Positions 10,201-17,112 are shown, numbered from the stretch's first letter. The stretch: DNA of 64,000 nt from DATLXU01 sp035575515 (GCA_035575515.1 DATLXU010000136.1:62001-126000); one strand, 5' to 3'. Notes: a model not told the origin generated them from the letters alone. Program-made: numbers and translations.

Positions 10201-10401
10201 CTTCTTCGTGACCTGCGACTCGATCTCTTCGGGCGACGCGCCTTGCACAACTGTCGTGATGGTGATGGTCGGGAATTCAACCTTCGGGAAGAGGTCAACG
10301 CCCAGCTTCAGATAGGCGAATCCGCCAATCACGATCATGGCAAGCCCAATCATCGTCGCGAAAACTGGCCGTTTAATACATATCTCTGCGAGCTTTTGCA
10401 T
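7240..10401 (-). CDS. RND-family multidrug efflux permease (HAE-1/AcrB type)
   Basis: Inner-membrane proton-driven pump that exports hydrophobic compounds through a periplasmic adaptor and TolC. At 1053 aa it has the normal AcrB-family length. It has an N-terminal membrane helix (FATMIGLAMIVIGG), two large periplasmic loops and two six-helix bundles. The TM4 segment carries the paired aspartates of the proton relay (VGIVIDDAIVVLEN). The ATG at 10401 follows GAGGAAAT, a good ribosome-binding site. Gene order (adaptor upstream, TolC downstream, TetR first) supports a complete pump. Substrate cannot be read from sequence. Confidence 0.95.
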   Translation of the reverse strand: MQKLAEICIKRPVFATMIGLAMIVIGGFAYLKLGVDLFPKVEFPTITITTVVQGASPEEIESQVTKKIEEAVNTIEGIDELRSVSAEGVSQVFITFVLERNGDEAASDVRDRVNRILRDLPEDADPPVIEKLDVDAAPVMSVAVSGKRSLREITEIVDKQVKQNIESMSGVGQVRFIGDRKREIQIVLDPNKLRAYNLTVDQVRQGIASQNIEIPGGRLEQGANEMTLRTMGRVERVEDFNNIIVANVGSAPVRVRDIAYVEDGVEEPRTIARLDGEQAVVLEIRKQSGTNTVQVVDSVKQRLAEIKKNLPPDFNVQVVRDQSTFIKGSFHAIQEHLLMGALFAALVVLVFIRNFRATIISSIAIPTSIIATYALMWYLNLTLNNITMLALVLCVGIVIDDAIVVLENIYHFIEEKGMSPIAAAIAGTKDVGLAVMATTFSLIIIFLPLAFMTGIVGRFMAGFGWTAAFAIAVSLFVSFTITPMLASRFIRKKEGKHSSKESKLYRYIDGPYTAMLKWSMAHRKTIVLAAFLVTISSFWLFQWIGKDFLPQDDQAQMEVTLRLPEGASLDTTDKVVRELSERMKNDFPQGVVGHILTSVGADQQQRVNRASIFFDLVPMEERSVSQQQLIAAARNWFQSNPEYLPYHPAVQVPGAISGGGFVNADVVFVIRGPEIAKLKEYSNKVVEILRNTPGAVDTDTTLEEGKPEVRVNINRDKASDLGVSVGSIAGALRTMVGGQVISSYKEGDDRYDVRLRVDEKYRADASGVAQLYVPSLKAGNVRLDNVVSLSEGTGPAQIDRYNRQRQVVISTNVARGHSASEVMAGLMKQLPSVQMDHGYEAEFSGRSREMGRAAGAFLMAFGLSLILMYMILAAQFESFIHPVTILLSLPLSIPFAIISLFATGQNFSIIYSSIGVLVLFGIVKKNSILQIDHANNLRRREGMPRYDAIIQACRDRMRPILMTTFALVAGMIPMAFGTGPGSGSRRSVAIMIIGGQTLCLLLTLLVTPVAYSIFDDWANSTVWGRIARGARMPFAWARRKLASATSTFLSLFR

Positions 10402-10446
10402 ATTTCCTCAGTAGTCTATGATCAATGGTTAGTTATCTGAGTACTA

Positions 10447-10485
10447 TTGCCTTGAAAATGGCTCTGGAAGCCTGTTTCAAGGCAA
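10447..10485. repeat. Strong intercistronic hairpin between adaptor and RND pump genes
   Basis: TTGCCTTGAAA (10447-10457) pairs perfectly with TTTCAAGGCAA (10475-10485). Inside the loop GGCT (10460-10463) can pair with AGCC (10469-10472). There is no T-run, so mRNA stabilisation or processing is more likely than termination. Confidence 0.65.
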
Positions 10486-10512
10486 CAGCCACCCTGGCCC
10501 CCGACCCTTATT

Positions 10513-11763
10513 CTATGATGCAGCCACGCTTGCTCCATCGTGGAGCTGTTCGGTGTTGCTCGTTATAACACGGTCGCCGAGCTTGACACCCTCAACAATC
10601 TCGACCAGCGAGCCGTCGTGCGTTCCTAATTTCACCTGCCGCTCGACTGCTTTGTCGCCTTCGACAACGAAGACTTTGTTTATGCCCGCGAGCGATACGA
10701 CTGCTTTTTCAGGAACCATCAGCGCCGTGCCCTTAGCGTTCGATACGATCTGCGCGCGGGCGAACATGCCGGGTCGCAACTGACCTGATTCGTTCGGCAC
10801 TTCGGCTTCCGCGATGAGCGAGCGATTCTTTTCGTCAACCGAAGGGTTGATGCGTCGGATTATGCCTTTGAACTCGCGGTCAGGGAATGAATCAACCTTA
10901 AGCGTCACGGTCTGGCCCTGTCCAATGTTTGCCGCGAAGGTTTCCGGCACTTCGAGCCTGAGCCTGAGCGGATGTATTTGAACGATGGTCACGATTGGCT
11001 TGCCCGGCTGAAGGTACTCGCCACGCGAGGCAATCTTCTCTTTAACAACGCCGTTGATCGGAGAGATGATGGCCGTGTCGGTCAACTGCTTCTTTGCAAG
11101 GTCGAGCGCGGCGCGCTTTTCTTCGAGCACAGCTTCGAGATTGCGCACGTTTTCAAGCGCGGCTTCGTAACGCGCTTCGGCCTGCTCGAACGTTCGCTGA
11201 TAAACGTCTAGCTGCTGCCTGGAAATATCGCCAGTCTCTGCCAGCTTCTCGGCGGCGTTCAGATCGTAGCGGGCGCGCTCAAGCCCTGACCGTGCCTGTC
11301 GCACGTCGGGCTGCTTTTCGCGGTTGAGCTTCTCGCCCCGCTTCACGCCAAGTCTAGCTTCGGCCTGACGCAGCGCAGCTTCAGCCTGTTCGACCTTCAA
11401 TCGAAGCTCGCGCTCATCAAGGCGGCCAATCGTCTGCCCGCGATGCACGGGCGAGCCTACGTCAACCGTGATCTCATCGAGGTTGCCCGATGCCTGGCTC
11501 GACACAGTCACTTCGTCTTCAGCTTCGAGCGAGCCTACGACTTCGAGACCGCGCTGAATGTCGCGTTCTACGACCTGCGTCGTCGAAACCTGAATGGGCG
11601 CGCCTTGCGCGCTGTTCATATTCTTAGTGTTCGCCTCCTGCTTGCTGCCCGAACAGGCTGCTAGCAGGGTGAGCGACGAAAGCAGGAAAACAGCAGCGAG
11701 TTTCTTTGCATTCCTTTTTATCATTGCGGTGGTCATCTTGTATCTCATTACTAAGTTGCTCAT
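10513..11763 (-). CDS. RND efflux periplasmic adaptor (HlyD/AcrA-type lipoprotein)
   Basis: Membrane-fusion subunit linking the RND pump to TolC. A lipoprotein signal ends in LLAAC, so the mature protein is probably lipid-anchored. The first biotinyl-lipoyl half (GSLEAEDEVTVSSQ) is followed by a long coiled-coil hairpin (about 120-220), then the second lipoyl half, a beta-barrel and a membrane-proximal domain. Length (416 aa) is typical. Several in-frame ATGs (11763, 11748, 11736, 11724) lack a strong ribosome-binding site. The signal peptide itself starts well from 11724, so the true start is uncertain by up to 13 codons. Confidence 0.93.
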   Translation of the reverse strand: MSNLVMRYKMTTAMIKRNAKKLAAVFLLSSLTLLAACSGSKQEANTKNMNSAQGAPIQVSTTQVVERDIQRGLEVVGSLEAEDEVTVSSQASGNLDEITVDVGSPVHRGQTIGRLDERELRLKVEQAEAALRQAEARLGVKRGEKLNREKQPDVRQARSGLERARYDLNAAEKLAETGDISRQQLDVYQRTFEQAEARYEAALENVRNLEAVLEEKRAALDLAKKQLTDTAIISPINGVVKEKIASRGEYLQPGKPIVTIVQIHPLRLRLEVPETFAANIGQGQTVTLKVDSFPDREFKGIIRRINPSVDEKNRSLIAEAEVPNESGQLRPGMFARAQIVSNAKGTALMVPEKAVVSLAGINKVFVVEGDKAVERQVKLGTHDGSLVEIVEGVKLGDRVITSNTEQLHDGASVAAS

Positions 11764-11795
11764 TAGTGAGCGGGGTAGGGAACATGTCTTCTTAG

Positions 11796-12461
11796 TTAAA
11801 CGGATTTTCGCCTGTTGCTCTTGTGTTCGGGCGCGCGAATGCCGCTCATGAAAAGCTCAACGAAGCGGTCTGCAATCGCGCGGTTAGAGAGTTTTACGTC
11901 ATCGAATTGGAACAGGTTCCGAACCTGCACCTGATGCAGAACCATTCCAACGAAAGCGCGCGCGGCCACCGCCGGGTCTACCTTGCGGAACGCTCCGTCG
12001 GCGATGCGCTGTTTGATATAGCGGCGTATGTGATTTTTTGTTTCGCGGGCGCTCGTGTGAAAAAATATCTCAGACAGGTCGTGCCCTTCGAGCGCGCTGA
12101 AGAGCAGCAGCCGCATGAAGGTCTTGTCTTTCTCATGAAACTCAAGCATTTCGAATGCGAGCGTGCCGAAAAAGGCGGCGTCGTCTTTGCGACTCGCGGC
12201 TTCCTTCAGATGGACTTGGAGTCGCTCGGCGCTCTGCCGGACCTTGTAATCTAAAATCGCTGTGTAGAGATCGTCTTTTGTGGCGAAGTGGCGAAAGATG
12301 ATGGCTTCGCTTACGCCCGCGCGGTCGGCAATCTCTTTAGTAGTCGTGCCGCTGAACCCCTTTTGAGAGAAAAGCTCCGCAGCGACATTGACAATCTGAA
12401 GCCGCCTGTCGCGGGCCGTCATGCGCGCGCCTGCCGCCCTGCTCGCAATTGCAGTGACCAT
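11796..12461 (-). CDS. TetR/AcrR-family transcriptional repressor
   Basis: A 221-aa repressor, first gene of the efflux unit. The N-terminal helix-turn-helix is clear (residues about 18-70, with TTKEIADRAGVSEAIIFRHF), followed by an all-helical ligand-binding domain. The ATG at 12461 is preceded by GGGGGA. The gene lies directly upstream of the adaptor on the same strand, so it probably represses its own operon and is released when the pump substrate binds. A perfect palindrome overlapping its promoter is the likely operator. Confidence 0.92.
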   Translation of the reverse strand: MVTAIASRAAGARMTARDRRLQIVNVAAELFSQKGFSGTTTKEIADRAGVSEAIIFRHFATKDDLYTAILDYKVRQSAERLQVHLKEAASRKDDAAFFGTLAFEMLEFHEKDKTFMRLLLFSALEGHDLSEIFFHTSARETKNHIRRYIKQRIADGAFRKVDPAVAARAFVGMVLHQVQVRNLFQFDDVKLSNRAIADRFVELFMSGIRAPEHKSNRRKSV

Positions 12462-12482
12462 ATGAATCCCCCGATTGAAGTA

Positions 12483-12496
12483 AGTAAGTACTTACT
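12483..12496. promoter_or_regulatory. Perfect 14-bp palindrome, likely TetR operator
   Basis: AGTAAGTACTTACT is a perfect palindrome. It overlaps the -10 box of the minus-strand promoter in front of the tetR gene, the usual place for autorepression by a TetR-family protein. Binding by this TetR is inference. Confidence 0.65.
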
Positions 12497-12522
12497 ATAG
12501 CAAGCCGAACGAACCAAAGCAA
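12494..12522 (-). promoter_or_regulatory. Promoter of the tetR-efflux operon
   Basis: On the minus strand TTGCTT (12522-12517), a 17-nt spacer and TATAGT (12499-12494) form a good sigma70-type promoter. It lies about 33 nt upstream of the tetR start and shares bases with the palindrome. Confidence 0.6.
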
Positions 12523-12825
12523 ATTTAAGTTCGATTTTTTTCGCTGCCGGCCTCTTTGTCGGGGAAGATGAAGCTTTGTTATTATCATCCCGCTTTTACT
12601 AGGGGGAGCGAAAGGACGAACAATACGGAGCGATTCGCAATGGCACTGACTCAGGCGGCAACCCGATAAACGGCACGCCGCGAGCGAAGAACTCTGTGAC
12701 GACTTGACGAAGCAGGCGAGATCGTCATGAGGCGAAATGGCGCTCAATCGGAGGATATGAGTGCACTAAAACGCTCATCCTCTTTCCTGTTTTTCCTTTT
12801 CGCCTCATTTCTTAACACGCTCTAT
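12523..12825. other. Gene-free stretch between the efflux unit and the GNAT gene
   Basis: About 300 bp with no convincing gene. Short frames here have no ribosome-binding site or recognisable protein pattern. Together with the two flanking promoters it separates the minus-strand efflux unit from the plus-strand GNAT/DUF6916 island. Confidence 0.5.
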
Positions 12826-12854
12826 TTGACATGCGATGGACGGTCGAGTACCAT
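12826..12854 (+). promoter_or_regulatory. Candidate sigma70-type promoter for GNAT 1
   Basis: TTGACA (12826-12831), a 17-nt spacer and TACCAT (12849-12854), about 48 nt before the GNAT start codon. Confidence 0.5.
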
Positions 12855-12902
12855 CCTCGCGCCTGTTAAGGGTTGTATTGAGCCTTACGCGTTCAATCTG
12901 AA

Positions 12903-13397
12903 ATGGCTATGGAAACGGCGACAAACGATTCTGTGCGGTTGCGACGTGCAACGGCGGATGACGAATCTTTTCTGTTTGAGTTGTATCGAAGCGTGCGAGC
13001 CGAAGAGATGGCCGCATGGGGATTAGATTCAGCGCAGCAGGAGATGATTTTGAAGTTACAGTTCACGGCTCAACAGCGCCACTACGACATAGCTTTTGCG
13101 GGGGCCGATCACCAAATCATAATTCTCAATGAGCAGCCAGCCGGAAGAATTATGGTTTATCGGTCTGAGAGCGAGGTTCGGCTCGTTGACATCGCTCTTT
13201 TGTCGGAGCACAGAGGAAAAGGCGTTGGGGCTATGATAGTCAGTTCACTGATTGAAGAATCGCGGGCGGCCAGCAAGCCTGTCACGCTCCATGTTGCAAA
13301 GGATAATCGCGCCGCTCGGCTCTATGAGCGGCTTGGGTTTCAAATAACGGGCGATACTGGCAGCCATTATAAAATGGAGTGGTGGCCTAAAGATTAA
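12903..13397 (+). CDS. GNAT-family N-acetyltransferase 1 of the collar-protein island
   Basis: A 164-aa GCN5-related acetyltransferase expected to move acetyl from acetyl-CoA to an amine. The acetyl-CoA-binding motif A is canonical (HRGKGVGAMI). The C-terminal half has the DNRAARLYERLGF signature. The N-terminal half carries LKLQFTAQQRHY, which is echoed in the paralogue at 13736. The pair therefore looks like a distinct subfamily. The substrate is unknown. Linkage to a DUF6916-like gene and collar proteins suggests a partner in that cluster. The start could be the first ATG or the second, two codons later. Confidence 0.85.
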   Translation: MAMETATNDSVRLRRATADDESFLFELYRSVRAEEMAAWGLDSAQQEMILKLQFTAQQRHYDIAFAGADHQIIILNEQPAGRIMVYRSESEVRLVDIALLSEHRGKGVGAMIVSSLIEESRAASKPVTLHVAKDNRAARLYERLGFQITGDTGSHYKMEWWPKD

Positions 13398-13428
13398 TCA
13401 ATCGAGTTAATCAATCGAGCGGGGATTT

Positions 13429-13734
13429 ATGAATATGCCGGAGCGTTTTTCTATTGATATGTTCTCAGATTGCGTGAATACGAAGTTCGTGGTGCATTAC
13501 GGCGATTCGCAAACAGCGAATCTTGAGCTTGTTAGCGTGACAGATGTCGGATCGTCGGCTCGCCAGGTTCAGTTCTCTCTGGTATTTGTGGGGCGCATCA
13601 ATGGCGCAATCGAGCAGAGAATTTACCGCCTTGAGCATGAAAAGCTCGGCCAGCTCGACCTGTTTCTTGTTCCCATCGGCATGGACAAAAACGGCGTGCA
13701 GTACGAAGCCATTTGCAATTACGTGATTGAATAG
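13429..13734 (+). CDS. Small DUF6916-like protein
   Basis: A 101-aa protein without signal peptide or membrane segment. Its pattern of an LELVSV strand, a FSLVF strand, a YRLEHEKLGQLDLFLVPIG block and a closing YEAICNY matches what I recall of DUF6916, a family of unknown function often near phage-collar-like proteins. It sits between the two GNAT genes, ending 1 nt before the second GNAT start, so translation is probably coupled. A second protein with the same core lies at 14358-14843 on the other strand. A small beta-rich fold or assembly factor is possible, but no function is shown. Confidence 0.72.
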   Translation: MNMPERFSIDMFSDCVNTKFVVHYGDSQTANLELVSVTDVGSSARQVQFSLVFVGRINGAIEQRIYRLEHEKLGQLDLFLVPIGMDKNGVQYEAICNYVIE

Positions 13735-13735
13735 C

Positions 13736-14275
13736 ATGGAAATCGGACAAAAGAGAATCGCGCTCGATGATTCACGGGTCATAAGTTTCAGGCCCACAGC
13801 GCCGGAGGACGAACCGTTTCTCCAATCAGTCTATGGCAGCACGCGACTTGAAGAGCTTGCGCTCACGAACTGGAGCGAAGAACAACGTAATGCCTTCATT
13901 AAGATGCAATTCAACGCTCAGCAGATTCATTACCGCGAGTATTATCCGAGCGGCGAGCAATTCATCATTCTCGCAGATGGCAATGCTGTAGGACGTCTAT
14001 ACGTCGCCGAGATTGAAAAAGAGATACGCATACTCGACATAACCGTTCTTCCCGAACGCCGAAGCGCAGGCATAGGAACGCCAATCATTAGAGAATTGAT
14101 GAACGAGGCGACGAGGATCGGAAAGCCGCTTCGCATTTACGTCGAAAGCTACAACCGCTCGCGCGGATTGTTCGAGCGGTTGGGGTTCGTGAAGTCGGGC
14201 GAGAGCGGCTACAGCTACCTGATGGAGTGGCGGGGGGAGAGACCCGCGGCAGCGCGCGAAGAGCGCGAGCAATGA
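13736..14275 (+). CDS. GNAT-family N-acetyltransferase 2 of the collar-protein island
   Basis: A 179-aa paralogue of the GNAT at 12903. It has the same order of motifs: IKMQFNAQQIHY in the N-terminal half, then LDITVLPERR, a motif A (RRSAGIGTPII) and SRGLFERLGF. The C-terminus has an extra charged tail of about 15 residues. I chose the ATG at 13736, which follows the stop codon of the DUF6916-like gene by 1 nt. A TTG three codons earlier would overlap that gene. Coupling with the preceding gene and shared motifs suggest the two GNATs act in one pathway, on an unknown substrate. Confidence 0.83.
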   Translation: MEIGQKRIALDDSRVISFRPTAPEDEPFLQSVYGSTRLEELALTNWSEEQRNAFIKMQFNAQQIHYREYYPSGEQFIILADGNAVGRLYVAEIEKEIRILDITVLPERRSAGIGTPIIRELMNEATRIGKPLRIYVESYNRSRGLFERLGFVKSGESGYSYLMEWRGERPAAAREEREQ

Positions 14276-14315
14276 CGACTCCATCGCTAGTGACAGCTAC
14301 GCCTGCGCTCTTCGC
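14256..14315. repeat. Inverted repeat between converging GNAT 2 and DUF6916-like genes
   Basis: GCGAAGAGCGC (14256-14266) and GCGCTCTTCGC (14305-14315) are perfectly complementary over 11 bp with a 38-nt loop. It lies at the convergent 3' ends of two genes. There is no T-run, so a terminator role is only possible. Confidence 0.5.
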
Positions 14316-14357
14316 ATGATCTATTACTGCCTTCGCTGCGAGCGATAGTTTTGTGGA

Positions 14358-14843
14358 TCAGGGATTAACGCGATTGATGATCGCCGTGCAGGTCGTCCCT
14401 GATCCTGCGCTCGCATCGCCCGGCACTATGAACAACTGAAACTTGCCGAGCTTGGCGTGCTGCACCGCATAAGTGTTCTGTCGCAAAGAGAGGGCTTGTG
14501 AGCCTGCGAATTTGAGGGCAAAGCATTCTTTTGTGCTCCTGCCCGTTCCCTTGACATAAGGCGGGTTGAGGTTCTGCACCTCAATTAAAATAAGGTCTCC
14601 AAGCTTCACATCGTTTGAAGAGAAGCTGTAGGTTGTCATAAGGGTATTTGTGAACATCTCCCTTGTGATATTTGCGAGCGGATCCTTGAGCGACTCTGCG
14701 GGAATCTCCGAGCCGATACCTGATCCAAGACGTTTCTTGTAGCCGCCCTGAGCAAAGGCTGAAGCGCTGAATCGCCCCGTAGCCAGTGCCGTTAAACCCA
14801 TAATGCTGCCTGCTCTGAGAAAGCTGCGTCTCGAAGTTATCAT
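14358..14843 (-). CDS. Secreted DUF6916-like protein with Tat-like signal
   Basis: A 161-aa protein whose N-terminus (SRRSFLRAG, hydrophobic stretch, cleavage near SAFAQ) looks like a twin-arginine or Sec signal, so it is probably exported. The C-terminal half repeats the core seen in the small protein at 13429: an FALKF strand, a YAVQHAKLGKFQLFIVPG block and a final TAIINR. I chose ATG 14843 because GGAGGGGAAA lies directly upstream; a TTG at 14855 is less likely. It is divergent from the collar genes and convergent with GNAT 2, which places an exported and a cytoplasmic version of one domain in the same island. Confidence 0.7.
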   Translation of the reverse strand: MITSRRSFLRAGSIMGLTALATGRFSASAFAQGGYKKRLGSGIGSEIPAESLKDPLANITREMFTNTLMTTYSFSSNDVKLGDLILIEVQNLNPPYVKGTGRSTKECFALKFAGSQALSLRQNTYAVQHAKLGKFQLFIVPGDASAGSGTTCTAIINRVNP

Positions 14844-14946
14844 TTTCCCCTCCAAAGAGATTTAGGATGCCTGATGCCTCGTGGACATTGTTGCGAGTCT
14901 AAGGCTTCAGTCGCGAGCATTCAACCCAAATTATTCTCACCAAGTA

Positions 14947-14975
14947 TTGACTTATCTTGTATCAATGTATAGAAT
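14947..14975 (+). promoter_or_regulatory. Candidate promoter of the three collar-protein genes
   Basis: TTGACT (14947-14952), a 17-nt spacer and TAGAAT (14970-14975). This would give a leader of about 150 nt before the first collar gene; the leader holds a direct repeat of CGTTAGGTC. Confidence 0.55.
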
Positions 14976-15132
14976 CGCTGCCACTGAAAGTAGTATTACA
15001 TGAAGTGATGTATTGAAGACCTCCGGTTGGGGATAAGTTCAAGCAGTCCATCAAGGCGTTAGGTCACGTCTGGCCTCGTTAGGTCTTTCTGTTGTTTAGC
15101 GGTTGGGCAAATAAGCTAGGAGGAAAAAGATA

Positions 15133-15636
15133 ATGGCTGAACCTTTCCTGTCAGAAATCAGAATCATGAGTTTTGTCTTCGCGCCCAAAGGCTGGGCGCT
15201 TTGCAATGGGCAACTTCTGCCCATCAACCAGAACCAAGCGCTGTTTTCGCTGTTGGGCACGACCTATGGCGGCGATGGTCGTGTGAACTTCGCATTGCCC
15301 GACCTGCGCGGGCGAGTCCCCATTCACATGGGCAGCGGGCACACGCTTGGCGAACGAGGCGGCGAACAGGCGCACACGCTTTCGATTTCCGAATTGCCGA
15401 CGCATACGCATGTGCTGGTTGGAAGCAACAACGCCGCAACAACCGACACACCCGCAGCGAACCTCGTCTTGGGTCAGCCCGGTCTGGATCTGTATCGCGC
15501 GCCTACCAGCCTCGTAGGCATGGACCCCGGCACCATCGCAAATGTCGGCGGCAGCCAGGCGCATCTCAACATGCAACCGTTTCTGACGCTGTCGTTCTGT
15601 ATTGCGCTTCAGGGCATCTTCCCCAGTCAGAATTAA
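15133..15636 (+). CDS. Phage-tail-collar domain protein 1 (MdpB-like)
   Basis: A 167-aa protein of the tail-collar / microcystin-dependent protein family, related to the short tail fibres of T4-like phages. The conserved signature is present: FAPKGWALCNGQLLPI, LLGTTYGGDG, FALPDLRGR, a GExGG motif and HTLSISELPTHTH. It ends with a FCIALQGIFPSQ tail. There is no signal peptide. AGGAGG lies 9 nt before the ATG. It is the first of three tandem paralogues with no other phage genes nearby, so a cellular rather than viral role is likely. Phage collar proteins are trimers, so a homo- or heterotrimer with the next two genes is possible. Confidence 0.9.
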   Translation: MAEPFLSEIRIMSFVFAPKGWALCNGQLLPINQNQALFSLLGTTYGGDGRVNFALPDLRGRVPIHMGSGHTLGERGGEQAHTLSISELPTHTHVLVGSNNAATTDTPAANLVLGQPGLDLYRAPTSLVGMDPGTIANVGGSQAHLNMQPFLTLSFCIALQGIFPSQN

Positions 15637-15646
15637 GGAGGAAACA

Positions 15647-16147
15647 ATGGCACAACCTTATGTTGGAGAAATCAGAATGTTCGCCGGAAACTTCGCTCCG
15701 GCAGGCTGGATGTTTTGCGAAGGCCAATTGCTGCCTATCTCCGAAAACGAGACGTTGTTTCAATTGATAGGCACGACCTACGGCGGCGACGGAGAGTCAA
15801 CCTTCGCATTGCCCGACCTGCGAGGCCGCATCCCGATTCATCAGGGCAATGGCTTCGTGCTTGCCGAGACGGGAGGCGCGGAAGAGATTACGCTTACCGT
15901 GCAACAAATTCCCGCTCATAGTCATGCATTGCTTGCTTCAGCCGATCCATCCAGCGCCCGCTCGCCGCAAAATAACGTTCTTGGACGCACAGGCGCAGAG
16001 GCTTACGCTTCTGAGTTCACGCCGCAAGTCTTGTCTCCGCAAAGCATGTCGGCAGTAGGAGGCAGCCAGCCGCATACGAACTTCCAGCCGTACCTTTGCA
16101 TTGACTTCATCATCTCGCTGTTCGGAATCTTTCCGAGCCAGACGTAA
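15647..16147 (+). CDS. Phage-tail-collar domain protein 2 (MdpB-like)
   Basis: A 166-aa paralogue of the preceding gene: FAPAGWMFCEGQLLPI, LIGTTYGGDG, FALPDLRGRIPIHQG, the ETGG motif, IPAHSH and GGSQPHTNFQPYL. It begins 10 nt after the stop of protein 1, with AAGGAGG in front of the ATG at 15647. A longer reading of this frame starting inside gene 1 is rejected because of this ribosome-binding site. It lacks a signal peptide. The C-terminal half is the most divergent of the three, which would fit a different binding surface on a shared scaffold. Confidence 0.9.
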   Translation: MAQPYVGEIRMFAGNFAPAGWMFCEGQLLPISENETLFQLIGTTYGGDGESTFALPDLRGRIPIHQGNGFVLAETGGAEEITLTVQQIPAHSHALLASADPSSARSPQNNVLGRTGAEAYASEFTPQVLSPQSMSAVGGSQPHTNFQPYLCIDFIISLFGIFPSQT

Positions 16148-16228
16148 AAAGAAGCTTTGCAGTTGAAAGCACACAGGTGATCGTTTCGATGTTCGAGGTT
16201 CATAAGGCAAAAGATAAGGAGAACTTTC

Positions 16229-16741
16229 ATGGCAGACCCTTTTGTAGCTGAAATTCGCATCTTTCCTTTCAACTTTGCTCCGCAAGGCTGGGCCTTTTGC
16301 GATGGCCAGATACTTCCGATTTCACAAAACACGGCGCTGTTTTCGCTGTTGGGCACAACCTACGGCGGCGACGGCAAATCGAATTTTGCGTTGCCTGATC
16401 TGCAGGGGCGCGCGCCGATGCATCCGGGACAGGGGCCAGGACTCTCATTGCATGATCTCGGAGAGACGGGCGGAAGCGAGACAGTTACTCTCCTGGAATC
16501 TGAGATACCATCGCACAGCCACGGCGTCAGCATGTCGGTGCGACCCGCTGATAATCTCGATCCCGGCGGACTTGCTCTCGGCACGGGCAACAACGTCTAT
16601 GTCGCGCCGGGTAATCAGGTCTCTTTCTCGGGCAACGCGTTAGCGCCAGCAGGCGGCGATCAGCCGCACAACAATATGCAGCCGTACCTGACGTTGAATT
16701 TCTGTATCGCGCTGCAAGGCGTCTTTCCGCCTCGCTCCTGA
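16229..16741 (+). CDS. Phage-tail-collar domain protein 3 (MdpB-like)
   Basis: A 170-aa third paralogue with FAPQGWAFCDGQILPI, LLGTTYGGDG, FALPDLQGRAPMHPG, the ETGG motif, IPSHSH and GGDQPHNNMQPYL. AAGGAG stands before the ATG. It is 81 nt from gene 2, so all three are probably one transcript. The central variable loop is a few residues longer than in the others. Directly after its stop lies a fragment of an unrelated beta-helix gene, so the island has a rearranged right edge. Confidence 0.9.
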   Translation: MADPFVAEIRIFPFNFAPQGWAFCDGQILPISQNTALFSLLGTTYGGDGKSNFALPDLQGRAPMHPGQGPGLSLHDLGETGGSETVTLLESEIPSHSHGVSMSVRPADNLDPGGLALGTGNNVYVAPGNQVSFSGNALAPAGGDQPHNNMQPYLTLNFCIALQGVFPPRS

Positions 16742-16779
16742 TCGGGTGCTGGATCATTCATGCGCCGCTGTTACTGGGC

Positions 16780-17112
16780 GACGCCAACGGCATCGTGCTG
16801 ACGAACACGGGCGGCAGCTTCACTATCACCGGCAGCGGCACGGCTGACAGCGGCGGCGTCATTCAAAACACCACAGGGTCGGGTATCCTCGCCGACAACG
16901 CGCAGAACCTGTCACTGTCATGGATTAAGATTAACAACACGGGCGCGCACGGCATTGACGCGCAGAACCTGAAAGGCACATGTTTGCTCGCCAACTCAAC
17001 GATAATGGATTGGACCTCAGTGAGCGGCAACGGTGTCAACTTCGTCAACAACAATTCCAACCTGACGCTGCTAACAATTAACGCCACAACTGGTTCGACC
17101 AGTGCAACTTGA
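16780..17112 (+). pseudogene. Fragment of a beta-helix adhesin gene
   Basis: About 110 codons without a proper start encode GIVLTNTGGSF...GSGTADSGG...LKGTCLLANSTI...FVNNNSNLTLL. This matches the beta-helix of the giant protein downstream (region 20433-20738: GITLTNTTGSF, GSGTANSGG, LKGTCLVDNTTI, LVNNNADLT). The reading stops where the transposon remnant begins. It is therefore a piece of a second copy or former paralogue left after rearrangement. Confidence 0.85.

Noticed and set aside
12903..16741. A prophage or prophage remnant
   Set aside because: Apart from the three collar paralogues there is no capsid, portal, terminase, baseplate, integrase or lysis gene; the flanks are cellular genes.
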